Positions 16,816-25,742 of a stretch of 45,068 bases of DNA are shown one piece after another. Each line of letters begins with the position of its first letter. Position 1 is the stretch's first letter. The position numbers and the translations under genes were made by a program. The notes below the pieces were generated by a model. It was not told the DNA's origin. It did no database searches and was given only the letters and a program-made list of their open reading frames with translations. This DNA is from Sulfuritalea sp. Its GTDB lineage: Bacteria; Pseudomonadota; Gammaproteobacteria; Burkholderiales; Rhodocyclaceae. Where the stretch lies: positions 1-45,068 of the forward strand of contig JAIFMO010000076.1 of NCBI GenBank assembly GCA_020048435.1. The letters run 5' to 3'.

Positions 16816-18128
16816 GCGAAGGAATCTGCCATCAGGGCGGTGAACCACTTCGTCATCTCTTCGAAGTTGTCCTTCGAGCGCGCCGCCGCCTCGCCCGAAG
16901 ACGCGGCCACCGGTTGCATGGTTTTCGTCAGCGGGTCGTAGGCGAAGGTGGCGGTGAGCCAGGAGGCGGTATCGGCGGTGATCGGCGAGTAGCAGGCCGA
17001 GTTGGTCTGCGGCGCGGCGTCGGGCAGGCGGCCGGAGAGCAGCCGCAGGATGGCGTCGGCGCAAACCTTGGCTTCCTGGTTGGCGATGTGGCCGGCCTTG
17101 GGCTGCGTCGTGGCCGCGGCGTCACCGATGACGTGGATGCCCGGCGCGACTGTCGCCTCGTAGGACAACACGTCGACGCTGGTCCATTTGCCGCCGGCGT
17201 CGGCCAGACCGTTGGCGGCGATCACCTTGCCGGCGCGATGCGGCGGGATGAGGTTGAGGACGTTGCCGCGGATGTTGCCGATATTGGTGTTCACCGTCAT
17301 CGTCGTCGTGTCGACGCTGGCGATGGCAACGCCCGGGTGATATTCGATCACGCCCTGATGCACCACATCAAAGGCATCGGTGAAGGAATGCACTTCGGCG
17401 GTGATGCCGGGGTTGGCGTCGAGCACGATCACCTTCGAGCCGGGGCGGTTGCGCTTGAGCCAGTCGGCGACGAGGCAGGCACGCTCGTAGGGCCCGGGCG
17501 GGCAGCGGTAGGGTTTGGGCGGGATGCTCAAGACGAAGACACCGCCGTTGGGCATGGCGGTGATCATGTTGCGCAGCGCGGTGGTCTGCGGGCCCGTTTT
17601 CCAGGCGTGCGGCGCCTTGGCCTGCGCGGCGGCGGTTTCGAGGCCGGGCAGCAGGTCGAAGTCGACGCCGGGGGCGACGACGAGGCGGTCATAGGCCAGG
17701 CGGCTACCGCCGGCCAGCGTAACGGCGCGCCCGACCGGGTCGATGGCGGTGACGTCGCCCTTGACGACTTTGACCCCGTAGCGACTGGCGAGATTGCCGT
17801 AACCGTACTGGAGCGACGTGACGGTGCGGCTGCCGTTAAGCACCAGGTTGCTCATGATGTTGGAGGTATAGGAGGTATCGCGCTCGACCAGGGTTACATC
17901 GACGCCGGTGCCGCCCCAGTAGCGCAGATATTTTGCCGCGGTGGCGCCGGCCATGCCACCGCCGATGACGACAACACGGCCCTTGATGCCGGTACCGGTG
18001 GGTACGCCGGCCGCCACCGTGGCAGTCCCGCGCTTGCCATCGGCGGCAGCCAGCAGGCTCCAGCCAGCGGCGGTGAGGCTGATGCCGGCGCCGCCGGCCC
18101 ATTTGATGAAATCTCTGCGTTTGACCAT
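16812..18128 (-). CDS. fccB: Flavocytochrome c sulfide dehydrogenase, flavoprotein subunit (FccB/SoxF-like)
   Basis: A 438-residue periplasmic FAD enzyme. A Tat signal (RRDFIK at 4-9, then a hydrophobic stretch to LLAAAD) implies export as a folded flavoprotein. The FAD motif RVVVIGGGMAGATAAK is at 51-66 and a second FAD segment IHVIGDAA at 331-338. The family disulfide that handles sulfide is conserved: Cys209 in YRCPPGPYE and Cys379 in SACYS. Family members oxidise sulfide to sulfur and pass electrons to the cytochrome c subunit encoded just upstream. The track start at 18608 is wrong because it runs through the cytochrome gene; the ATG at 18128 has an AAGGA site. Its stop overlaps gspG. 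Confidence 0.9.
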   Translation of the reverse strand: MVKRRDFIKWAGGAGISLTAAGWSLLAAADGKRGTATVAAGVPTGTGIKGRVVVIGGGMAGATAAKYLRYWGGTGVDVTLVERDTSYTSNIMSNLVLNGSRTVTSLQYGYGNLASRYGVKVVKGDVTAIDPVGRAVTLAGGSRLAYDRLVVAPGVDFDLLPGLETAAAQAKAPHAWKTGPQTTALRNMITAMPNGGVFVLSIPPKPYRCPPGPYERACLVADWLKRNRPGSKVIVLDANPGITAEVHSFTDAFDVVHQGVIEYHPGVAIASVDTTTMTVNTNIGNIRGNVLNLIPPHRAGKVIAANGLADAGGKWTSVDVLSYEATVAPGIHVIGDAAATTQPKAGHIANQEAKVCADAILRLLSGRLPDAAPQTNSACYSPITADTASWLTATFAYDPLTKTMQPVAASSGEAAARSKDNFEEMTKWFTALMADSFA

Positions 18129-18142
18129 GATGGGTTCCTTTT

Positions 18143-18445
18143 TCAACGCTGCGAGGCGAAGTAGTTGGCGATCAGTTGAAGTTGGGCGTCGGTGTAGCCA
18201 CGGGCGTGCATGTCCATCATCTTCGGTGGCGTTTTCCGCTGCATTTCGCGCAATTCGCCGATGATTTCTTTGGCCGACATGCCGGCCAGCCGCTCGAAAC
18301 CGCCACTGCCGTTGGTGCCGTGGCATTGGAAACAGTTGGAGGCGAGTAAGCGCCCGCTGGGCGGGGCCGGGGCCGTGGTCTGGGCGAATGCGGGTGCCGC
18401 CGCCAGGGCCAGTACCAGCCCGCGAATGATCTTGCCGTTGTTCAT
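18143..18445 (-). CDS. Monohaem cytochrome c, likely FccA-type partner of the flavoprotein
   Basis: A 100-residue periplasmic protein with a Sec signal peptide (about 1-23, ending APAFAQ) and a single haem-binding CFQCH motif (residues near 43-47). The probable Met axial ligand lies in PPKMMDMHARG, and the C-terminal helix YTDAQLQLIANYFASQ is typical of class I cytochromes. It lies 14 bases upstream of the flavoprotein gene, which makes it the probable electron acceptor. The ATG at 18445 has AAGGAG six bases upstream; the track start at 18541 adds a basic, unlikely extension. It is the first gene of the long minus-strand operon. Confidence 0.88.
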   Translation of the reverse strand: MNNGKIIRGLVLALAAAPAFAQTTAPAPPSGRLLASNCFQCHGTNGSGGFERLAGMSAKEIIGELREMQRKTPPKMMDMHARGYTDAQLQLIANYFASQR

Positions 18446-18587
18446 GGAAGCTCCTTGTTCTTGTTTCGGGGATGCCGCTCGCTGGCGGCGCTGGGTGGCG
18501 CTCCTGGCGTGGCGCCGTGTTTCGGTTCGCATGATCGCCATCGCGATCCGTCCGCGCTACTGTCGCCAAACCCCAACACTTTGGCGG

Positions 18588-18618
18588 CACGGCCGCATGC
18601 TTTAGCATTGCGGCCGTG
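18588..18618 (+). promoter_or_regulatory. Inverted repeat covering the start codon of the sensor kinase
   Basis: CACGGCCGCA and TGCGGCCGTG are perfect inverted repeats, extended inward by TGC/GCA with one bulged T and a TTTA loop. The GTG start of the kinase gene is the last three bases of the right arm, and no purine-rich ribosome-binding site is visible. The element could be an operator in the divergent region between the cytochrome and kinase genes, or an mRNA hairpin that hides the start codon. Confidence 0.5.
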
Positions 18619-20028
18619 AATCTCTATCCGCGTTCCTTTCTCCGCCTGATCCTGCTCGGCTATGCGCTGGTGGCGCTGCCACTGCTGGCTGCCATCGGCT
18701 ACGTCTCGGTCGGCCTCAACGCCATCGCCGACCGTAGCGCGGCCGCCGTGCAGCAGGCCTCGCTGACGGCCCGGCTTGGCTGGGAACTGCCGGAACAACT
18801 CCAACACATGGAACGCAGCCTGCGGCAGTACGAAGTGCTGCACGACGCCTCGCTGCTCGATGATTACGAAACCTCGCGGCGCGAGTGGCGGCAGAACAGC
18901 GAAGAATTTGCCCGCGTCCCCCTGCTGGCGCCCATCGCGCGCCGCATCGGCGACATGCTGGCAACCGAAGCCGCCGCTCGCCATAAATTTGCGCCGGAGG
19001 CGATCAAGCCGTTGCGCGAAACCGTGACGGCGCTCAAGACGACCACCATTACGCTGCTGAACGAGGCCGGTCGCCTGGTCGACGCCGAGCGTGTCGCCTT
19101 TCGCGGCGAAGCCGAGGCCTTGCGTCACCGGCTCTTTCTCGCCCTGGCCCTGGCGCTCGCGCTGGCTGTCGTCATGTTCTGGTTCGGTCGCCGCGTGCTG
19201 GCGCGCCTGTTGAGCCGAGTCGAACGCGCCGTGATTGCACTTGGCCAAAATCGGCTCGATCGCAGCATCCGCCTCAAGGGGCCGGAAGATCTGCAATGGG
19301 TCGGTCGCCGCCTCGACTGGTTGCGCCGCCGCTTGCTGGCGCTGGAAGAGCAACGCACGCGTATCCTGCGCCATGTCTCGCACGAACTGAAAACGCCGCT
19401 GGCCGCGCTGCGCGAGGGTTCCAGCCTGCTCAACGAAGGCGTGGCCGGCCCGCTATCGCCGCAGCAGGCGAGGATTGCCGGCATCATGCAGGGCAACGCG
19501 CTACGCCTGCAAACCCTGATCGATGGCTTGCTCAAGATGCAGCAGGCAGGGCATGTGCGCGATCGCTTCGAGCCGGTGGCGCTCCGGCTCGACGAACTGA
19601 TCCAGCAGGTGCTGGACACGCATCAGCTTGCCGCGAGGAACAAGCGCCTGCATATTTCCGGTACGCTGGCGCCGCTGACGGTGGCCGGCGGCCGCGAAGA
19701 AATGACGACGATACTCGACAACCTGATTTCGAATGCCATCAAGTTTTCGCCAGAGGATGGGCTGGTGCGGCTGACGCTGACGCGCGCAGGCGATCGCGCG
19801 TTGGTCGACGTGATCGATCAGGGCCCCGGCGTGCCCGAGGCCGACCGCGAGAAAATTTTCGAACCTTTCTACCGTGGCGCCGCTTCCAAGGGCGTGGCTG
19901 GTATCGGTCTCGGCCTGGCCATTACCCGCGAATTTGTCGCCGCCCATCGCGGTTCGCTGGACCTGGTGGCCTCGCCAGCGGGCACTCACTTCCGCGCCGC
20001 GCTGCCGCTCGCCGGGAGCACGACATGA
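18616..20028 (+). CDS. glrK: Sensor histidine kinase, GlrK/QseE-like
   Basis: A 470-residue membrane histidine kinase. Two membrane segments (about 11-33 and 172-190) flank a helical periplasmic domain of about 140 residues, followed by HAMP, the dimerisation domain with HVSHELKTP (His256), and the ATPase domain with NLISNAIKFS, DQGPGVP and GIGLGLAI. Length and the following lipoprotein and regulator genes match the enterobacterial GlrK-QseG-GlrR system. The start codon is GTG; the next in-frame ATG is at about residue 65, too far in. The stop overlaps the lipoprotein gene as ATGA. Confidence 0.88.
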   Translation: MNLYPRSFLRLILLGYALVALPLLAAIGYVSVGLNAIADRSAAAVQQASLTARLGWELPEQLQHMERSLRQYEVLHDASLLDDYETSRREWRQNSEEFARVPLLAPIARRIGDMLATEAAARHKFAPEAIKPLRETVTALKTTTITLLNEAGRLVDAERVAFRGEAEALRHRLFLALALALALAVVMFWFGRRVLARLLSRVERAVIALGQNRLDRSIRLKGPEDLQWVGRRLDWLRRRLLALEEQRTRILRHVSHELKTPLAALREGSSLLNEGVAGPLSPQQARIAGIMQGNALRLQTLIDGLLKMQQAGHVRDRFEPVALRLDELIQQVLDTHQLAARNKRLHISGTLAPLTVAGGREEMTTILDNLISNAIKFSPEDGLVRLTLTRAGDRALVDVIDQGPGVPEADREKIFEPFYRGAASKGVAGIGLGLAITREFVAAHRGSLDLVASPAGTHFRAALPLAGSTT

Positions 20029-20507
20029 GGCCGCGCCGGATTATCGCCATGCTGGCCGTGACGCTGGCCGTGGTATTGGGGCTGGGCGGTTGCGCCGGTT
20101 CGCCCTGGACGGGCGAATCGCAGGAGGTGTTGGGACTGCTCGACTATTACGAGCGCCTCAACGCCATGCCGCCGGACGAGCAGCGCCGCGAGCATGTGGC
20201 GGCCCAAGCCGCCTTCGAGCGGCAACCCGGCGACTTGCAACGCCTGCGTCTGGTCATGTTGCTGGCGCTGCCGCGCGCGCCCTGGCGCGACGATGCACGC
20301 CTGCTGCATCTTCTCGGCGGCCTGGAACCCACGCCCGCCGAGCGGATATCGCCCCGCCGCGAACTGGCGCTGCTGATCCAGAAGCTGGTCGGTGACAGGC
20401 AGCGCCTGCTGCGCGGTGAGCAGAAGAAGGTGGAGGATGCGCAGCAGAAGCTGGATGCGCTGCGCGCCATCGACCGCGAACTCCAGCAAAAGCAATCCGG
20501 CCGATGA
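20025..20507 (+). CDS. Small lipoprotein of the GlrK/GlrR operon (QseG-like)
   Basis: A 160-residue lipoprotein with a signal peptide and lipobox GLGGC, an acidic/leucine-rich body (LLDYYERLNAMPPDEQRRE) and a C-terminal coiled coil of about 35 residues (RGEQKKVEDAQQKLDALR). In enterobacteria the gene between glrK and glrR encodes the outer-membrane lipoprotein QseG, and this protein fits by position, size and coiled-coil content; sequence similarity cannot be judged here. The track ORF beginning at 19296 is mostly a shadow of the kinase gene. Both ends overlap neighbours by ATGA. Confidence 0.75.
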   Translation: MRPRRIIAMLAVTLAVVLGLGGCAGSPWTGESQEVLGLLDYYERLNAMPPDEQRREHVAAQAAFERQPGDLQRLRLVMLLALPRAPWRDDARLLHLLGGLEPTPAERISPRRELALLIQKLVGDRQRLLRGEQKKVEDAQQKLDALRAIDRELQQKQSGR

Positions 20508-21817
20508 GCGCCAGCGAAACGCCGGCGCGGATTCCACGGATACTCGTGGTCGATGACGACCCCGACCTGCTCGAATTGATCGGCATGCGGCTGACGGCGG
20601 GCGGTTACGAGGTGGCGCTGGCCGCCTCCGGCGCCGAGGCGCTCGACATCTTCCGCGCCGAACGGCCCCGCGCCGTCATCACCGACCTGCGCATGGACGG
20701 CATGGATGGCCACGCGTTGTTCGACCGCCTGCACGCCGAAGCGCCGAGCGTACCGGTCATCATCCTCACCGCCCACGGCACCATTCCGGATGCCGTGGCG
20801 GCGACCCAGCGCGGCGTGTTCGGTTTTCTCACCAAGCCTTTTGACGGTCGCGAACTGCTGGCGCGGGTCGGCGAGGCCGTGGCGCTGTCGCCATCCATCC
20901 AGGCGGCCGATGGCGATGCCAGCTGGCGCGCCGACCTTGTTTCCGCCAGCCCGCTGCTGGATGAACTGCTGCGGCAGGCCCGCCGCCTGGCCGCCAGCGA
21001 CGAACCGCTACTCGTTACCGGCGCGCGTGGCACCGGCAAGGAGCAACTGGCCCGCGCCATTCACGCCGCCAGTCCGCGTGCGCGCAAGCCCTTCGTTGTC
21101 ATGCGTTGCGGCCCGCAAGCGGATGTTGCCGACGAGGATGCGTTATTTGCCGAGGCGCTCGCCGCTACCCGTGGCGGCACCTTGTTTCTCGACGACGTCG
21201 ACGCCCTCGCCCCCAGCGTGCAGGTGCGATTACTGCCGTGGGTGCGCGAACCTGGCCTGTTCGCGCCCAAGCGCAACGCAGGTCCCTCCATTCGCGTCAT
21301 TGCCGCGACCTCGCAGCCGCTGGATCAGGCCATCCGCGACGGTGATTTTCGCGCTGACCTGTTCTACGCCCTCAACCAAACCGCGCTGGCGGTGCCCGGC
21401 CTGCCCGAGCGGCGCGAGGATATTCCCCTGCTGGTGACCCATTTCAGCCAGCGCTGGGGCGAGCGCAATCCGGGAATCATGCGTGGCTTTGCCCCGGATG
21501 CGATTGCGCTGTTGCAGGAGGCACCGTGGCCAGGGCATGTGCGTCAACTACGCAACGTCGTCGAACAGGCCCTGGGCCAAACGGTTACGGCAATCATTCC
21601 CGCAACGCTGCTCAGGCGTTTGCTGCGGGAAGACAACGAACGCGAAATGACCGCCTTCGACGATGCACGGCGGGCCTTCGAGTACGAGTATCTGGTGGAA
21701 CTGCTGACCACCACTACCGGCAACGTGGCGCGCGCCGCGCGCATTGCCCAGCGCAACCGCACCGAGTTCTACAAACTGCTGGCCCGCCACAACCTGGAGC
21801 CGGCGGCGTTCAAGTAA
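20504..21817 (+). CDS. glrR: GlrR-like response regulator lacking the sigma-54 GAFTGA loop
   Basis: A 437-residue NtrC-family regulator. The receiver domain has acidic residues VVDDDP, the phosphoacceptor Asp61 (VITDLRM) and Lys110 (FLTKPF). The AAA+ domain keeps Walker A GARGTGKE (172-179) and Walker B GTLFLDD (224-230), but the segment between them is about 14 residues short: where the family has the GAFTGA loop that contacts sigma-54, this protein has only CGPQADVADEDALFAEALAA. One arginine finger remains (FRADLF, Arg282) and the second position is Ala288. The C-terminus (TGNVARAARIAQRNRTEFYKLLARH) is a typical GlrR Fis-type DNA-binding helix-turn-helix. It probably regulates without canonical sigma-54 activation. 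Confidence 0.87.
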   Translation: MSASETPARIPRILVVDDDPDLLELIGMRLTAGGYEVALAASGAEALDIFRAERPRAVITDLRMDGMDGHALFDRLHAEAPSVPVIILTAHGTIPDAVAATQRGVFGFLTKPFDGRELLARVGEAVALSPSIQAADGDASWRADLVSASPLLDELLRQARRLAASDEPLLVTGARGTGKEQLARAIHAASPRARKPFVVMRCGPQADVADEDALFAEALAATRGGTLFLDDVDALAPSVQVRLLPWVREPGLFAPKRNAGPSIRVIAATSQPLDQAIRDGDFRADLFYALNQTALAVPGLPERREDIPLLVTHFSQRWGERNPGIMRGFAPDAIALLQEAPWPGHVRQLRNVVEQALGQTVTAIIPATLLRRLLREDNEREMTAFDDARRAFEYEYLVELLTTTTGNVARAARIAQRNRTEFYKLLARHNLEPAAFK

Positions 21818-21820
21818 GGC

Positions 21821-21851
21821 GCGGTGACGCTCGGGCCGTCGCCTTCACCGC
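21821..21851. terminator. Weak inverted repeat between convergent genes
   Basis: GCGGTGA and TCACCGC are seven-base arms with a 17-base GC-rich loop in the short gap between the regulator and the GGDEF-EAL gene. No T run follows on either strand, so it is at best a weak bidirectional stop or pause signal. Confidence 0.2.
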
Positions 21852-24560
21852 CGCGTTTCAAGCACGGCCAACTGTAGCGCGTGCAGGGCGGCGACCACCG
21901 CATCGCGCAGTTCGATCAGTTCGTCCGCGGCCATTTCGATGCCCTTGCGATTGCCGGCCCGCAGTTGGGCGGCGATGTTGAAGCCGACTTCATGGATTTT
22001 CCGGTGCGGCTCCTCGATCTGCTTGAACTGGGGCAGATGGCGGTACTGAACATAGGCGTCGTCGCGCAGCCAGCGGCCGAAGTTGCAGTTGCGGTGATCC
22101 TGTACGTTTGGCGGCAGGAGCGTGGCATCGGCGCTCTTCACCGCCAGGACGATTCGCCCGACCCAGCGGCGGTGTTCCGCCTCTATCGAGAGCAGGGGGA
22201 AATCGTCGCGCGCCCAATTCTGGCCGGCGGCCTCTATCCACTCAGGATGCTGGCGGAAATCCCGCAGCCATTGCGGCAGGGCTTCTGGCGGCATCGGTCG
22301 GGCAATACCGTAGCCCTGGGCGTGGTCGCAGCCCAGTCGCAACAGCATGGTGCCGTGCCGGGTGCTTTCCACCCCTTCGCCGATGGCGCTGCGCTGGAAG
22401 GCGCGCGCCAGGCCCAACACGCCTTCGGTGATCGCCAGGTCTTCCGGATCGTCGAGCATGTCGCGCACGAAGCTCTGGTCGATCTTCAGCGTGCGGGCGG
22501 CCAGGCGCTTGAGGTAGGTGAGCGAGGAATAGCCGGTGCCGAAATCGTCGATGGCGAACTGGATGCCAAGCTCCTGGCATTGGTCGATGATACGGCTCAC
22601 CATGTCGACATCTGCGAGTGCGGCAGTTTCGAGTATTTCCAGTTCGATACGCGCCGGCGGGATGTCCGGATAGGCAAGGAGCAAGGCCCGCAATCGCGGC
22701 ACGAAGTCCGGCTGCTGCAACTGCAGTGCGGCGACGTTGATGCTGATGTCGAGATGAATATTTTCTGCTTGCCACAACCGCATCTGGCGCAGCGCTTCGC
22801 CCAGCACCCAGTTGCCGAGATCGACGATGAGCGCGTGGTTCTCGATGAAGGGCAGGAAAGTGCCGGGCGCTTGCAGGCCGAGTTCCGGATGCTGCCAGCG
22901 CACCAGTGCTTCGGCGCCGACAACGACGCCGGTGCGCATATTCACCTTGGGCTGGTAATGAAGGCGGAAATCGCCGGCATTCAGGCCAGCCTGGATGCCG
23001 TTGCGCATTTCGTGCTCGTTCACGTTGCGCTGTTCTTCGTGATGGTCGAAGAAGAAATAGCGGTTCTTGCCGGCCTGCTTGGCGGCATACATGGCCTTGT
23101 CGGCATGGCGCAGCAGAATGTCGGTATCGTTGTCGTCGAGCGGAAAGACAACGACGCCGCGCCAGTTCGATCTCGGGCGCAGCTTCGAAGTCGGTCAGGA
23201 TCAGCACGAACTCGTCGCCGCCCAGCCGTGCCACCGTGTCGCCGGAGCGGATCGCCCGGCCCAGGCGCTGGCCCACGTCCACCAGGATCTGATCGCCCGC
23301 CTTGTGGCCATGGGTGTCGTTGATGGGTTTGAAACCGTCGAGATCGAGATAGCAGATGGCGACCAACTGGTTGCGGCGACGGGCCTGGGCCAGCGCCTGG
23401 GTCATGCGGTCGCGCAGCAGCAGGCGATTGGGCAGGCCGGTGAGGGCGTCGTGCTGGGCCATGTGTTCGAGCTGGGCCTGGCGCCGTTCGATGTCGGTGA
23501 GATCGGACAGCACGCCGACATGACCGGTCACGTTGCCAGCGGCGTCGAGCACCGGGGTCAGGTTCAGCATGACGGGGATTTCGTGACCGTCGCGGGTACG
23601 GCGAAATACCTTGCCGTGAAAAGCGCCACTGCCATCCGGCAACGGATCGCCGCCATTTTCTGGCTCGATCGTCGGCGCCAGCAGCGAAAGCGGCTGGCCG
23701 ACGATCTCGTCGAGGCCATGGCCCAGCAGTTGGGTAAAGGCCGGATTGACATAGACGAAGCAGCCTTGCGCATCCATTAGCATGATTGCCTGCTGGCTCT
23801 GCTTGACCGCTTCGCTCATCTGCCGCAACTGGCCGCGGAGGGTTTGCGCCATCTGGTTGAGGGCCTCGGACAGCGCGCCGATTTCGTCGCCGCGATCAAG
23901 GAGCGGGCCGGAGTCGCAACGTCCCGCCGCGATGTCCTTGGCCAACTCCGCCAACCGGATCACGGGCCTGGAAACGTGGCGTGACAGCAGGGCATTGATG
24001 AGAAAAGCGATGACAAGGAAAGCGGCGGAGAAACTTAGCGCCAGCTGAACCAAGGCTTCCATCACCTTGTCGTCGACCACCTGTTGCGGGAAGCCGAGGC
24101 GGATCACCCCGGCATGGGCGCCAGCGGCATCGAAGATCGGGATGGCCACGTCGTAATAGCTGCGACCATCGAAACGCGGGTAAACCTGATTGATGGGCTT
24201 CTTCGCGGCACTTGCGCGGCGCATGACCGCATCGTCGAACACCTTGCCGACCAAGCTGCTGTCATTGTGGAAAAGCGGCTTGCCGGAAAGATCGACGATG
24301 GCGACGTAAGCCAGATGCGGATTGTTTGCCACGATCTGTTTGACCTTCTTCTCCATGCCGGCCAGCGAATCGAGCGGCAGACCGAGATTGAGCAACTCGC
24401 CGATGACGCTGTTGAGGCTCTGGCCGATACCGAGGCTGCCCGTCAACAGCGCCTCGGTGTAGTTCTTGCGGAAATTGACCAGCGTGACGATGGACGTGAC
24501 CAGCAGCGACACGAACAGGATGCCGATCGTGATGAGCAGGATTTTCCGGTTGAGGCGCAT
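21845..24560 (-). pseudogene. Membrane PAS-GGDEF-EAL-CZB gene broken by a deletion near 23160
   Basis: Two overlapping frames encode one protein. The N-terminal part (start ATG at 24560) has two membrane helices around a periplasmic sensor domain, HAMP, PAS (YVNPAFTQLLGHGLDEIVGQPL) and a GGDEF domain with [14 protein letters not shown], which includes an RxxD I-site. After FEAAPEIELA the frame is wrong; the correct sequence resumes in another frame at VVVFPLDDNDTDILLRHADKAMYAAK. About 25 residues of the GGDEF core are missing at the junction, so this is a frameshifting deletion. The remaining EAL domain looks complete ([21 protein letters not shown]). The C-terminus carries a zinc-binding CZB-like domain (HRRW, CNFGRW, HRKIH). 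Assembly error is possible. Confidence 0.82.
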
Positions 24561-24576
24561 GGAGCTTGGTCGCTTC

Positions 24577-25620
24577 TCAGCGGACAATATTTTCCCCGGA
24601 CAACTGGAGCACCTCGACCGGCACAGTGATGCCGAAGCGTTTGGCCTTGACCAGATCGACGGCAAAACCGTAGGTCTTCGGCCATTCCGGCTTGATGTCC
24701 TTGATCGGCGTGCCCTGGAACAGCGCCCTGATCTTCTCCGCGGCCTGCCGGCCGATGCTGGTGTGCGAGGGATAGACGACGGCGGTGGCGCCCCAGTGAC
24801 CCATCACGTCATCCTTGGCGATGCCGATCAGCGGCTTGGTCGCGTGCTTGAAGACCATCTCGGCGAAGGGTTTGCGCGTGCCCATCTGGTCGTTGGGCTT
24901 GATGAAGGCATCGACCAGCGGGTCGAGTTCTTCAATGTGCCTGAGCGCGTTTTCCGCCATCCGCTGGTCGCCATTTTCGCCGGTGATCAGGGGCACGGGG
25001 CGGAACAGCACCTCGATGCCCTTGAATTCCGGGTCGTTGCCGATCAAATCGCGCACCCACTGGTTATAGCTGTGCGACTGCGGCATGTCGGCGTAGATCA
25101 GCCCCAGCCGCTTCACCCTGGGCAGCAACTGCTTGATGAACTTGAACCGCGACTTGACCGGCACGGGATAGCAAATGCCGGTGAAATTGGCGACAGGCGC
25201 GCTGGTGAAATCACCGATGACGCCGATGCCGACCGGATCGGTAGGCGCGGCGAAGATCACCGGTTGCGCCTTGCCGTAGAGCACCTTCTTGCCGACGATG
25301 GTGGCCACCGTGCCGCCCACATAGACCGCATCGTAAGGAATTTTCGCTTCGTCGGCGAGCAGACGTTCGCCCTTGGCCTGGTCGTTGCCGATCACCCGCA
25401 GCTTGACGTTCAGATTGGCGCCATCGACATAACCGAAGCCGGCCAGCGACTTCAGCAGTTCGGTGCGGATTTCGTCGTAAGGGTTGCCGAACTGCGAATC
25501 GAGAATCAGCAGCTTGAAGGTCTTGCCGGGCGCGGGCGCGGCCACACCGGGCGCGGTTGCCAGGGCCAGGCATGCCAGCAGCAGCGGGACCAGCCAGCGG
25601 CCGATCAGGGAAATTGCCAT
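24577..25620 (-). CDS. Periplasmic ABC-type substrate-binding protein (ABC_sub_bind/TrpX family)
   Basis: A 347-residue exported protein with a clear signal peptide (about 1-27, ending GVAA). Family marks include AYVGGTVATI-like DAVYVGGTVATIVG, PVIFAAPTDPVGIGVI and VKRLGLIYADMPQSHSYN; members bind small organic ligands such as aromatic amino acids, and the ligand here is unknown. No permease or ATPase gene lies nearby. Instead the gene is 16 bases upstream of the membrane GGDEF-EAL gene, suggesting that it delivers a ligand signal to that receptor. It is divergent from the FAD oxidoreductase gene. Confidence 0.85.
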   Translation of the reverse strand: MAISLIGRWLVPLLLACLALATAPGVAAPAPGKTFKLLILDSQFGNPYDEIRTELLKSLAGFGYVDGANLNVKLRVIGNDQAKGERLLADEAKIPYDAVYVGGTVATIVGKKVLYGKAQPVIFAAPTDPVGIGVIGDFTSAPVANFTGICYPVPVKSRFKFIKQLLPRVKRLGLIYADMPQSHSYNQWVRDLIGNDPEFKGIEVLFRPVPLITGENGDQRMAENALRHIEELDPLVDAFIKPNDQMGTRKPFAEMVFKHATKPLIGIAKDDVMGHWGATAVVYPSHTSIGRQAAEKIRALFQGTPIKDIKPEWPKTYGFAVDLVKAKRFGITVPVEVLQLSGENIVR

Positions 25621-25742
25621 ATGTCTTCCTCCGGTTGGTGGCGCTGAACTTGCCGCGAATACGCGCCCGCCAGTGTACTCTCGCCATGCACGGCAAGCTT
25701 ACACTGCCACTTTCCCCATTAAACGAGGCCACGAAGCGGGTA

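Noticed and set aside
18585-18602. Sigma-54-like element (GGCAC ... GC) upstream of the GlrK-like gene
   Set aside because: The GG and GC elements are 11 bases apart instead of 10, and the bases are better explained as an arm of the inverted repeat.
18442-19383. 313-residue minus-strand ORF opposite the kinase gene
   Set aside because: Shadow of the kinase frame; its 3' end also runs over the cytochrome leader region.
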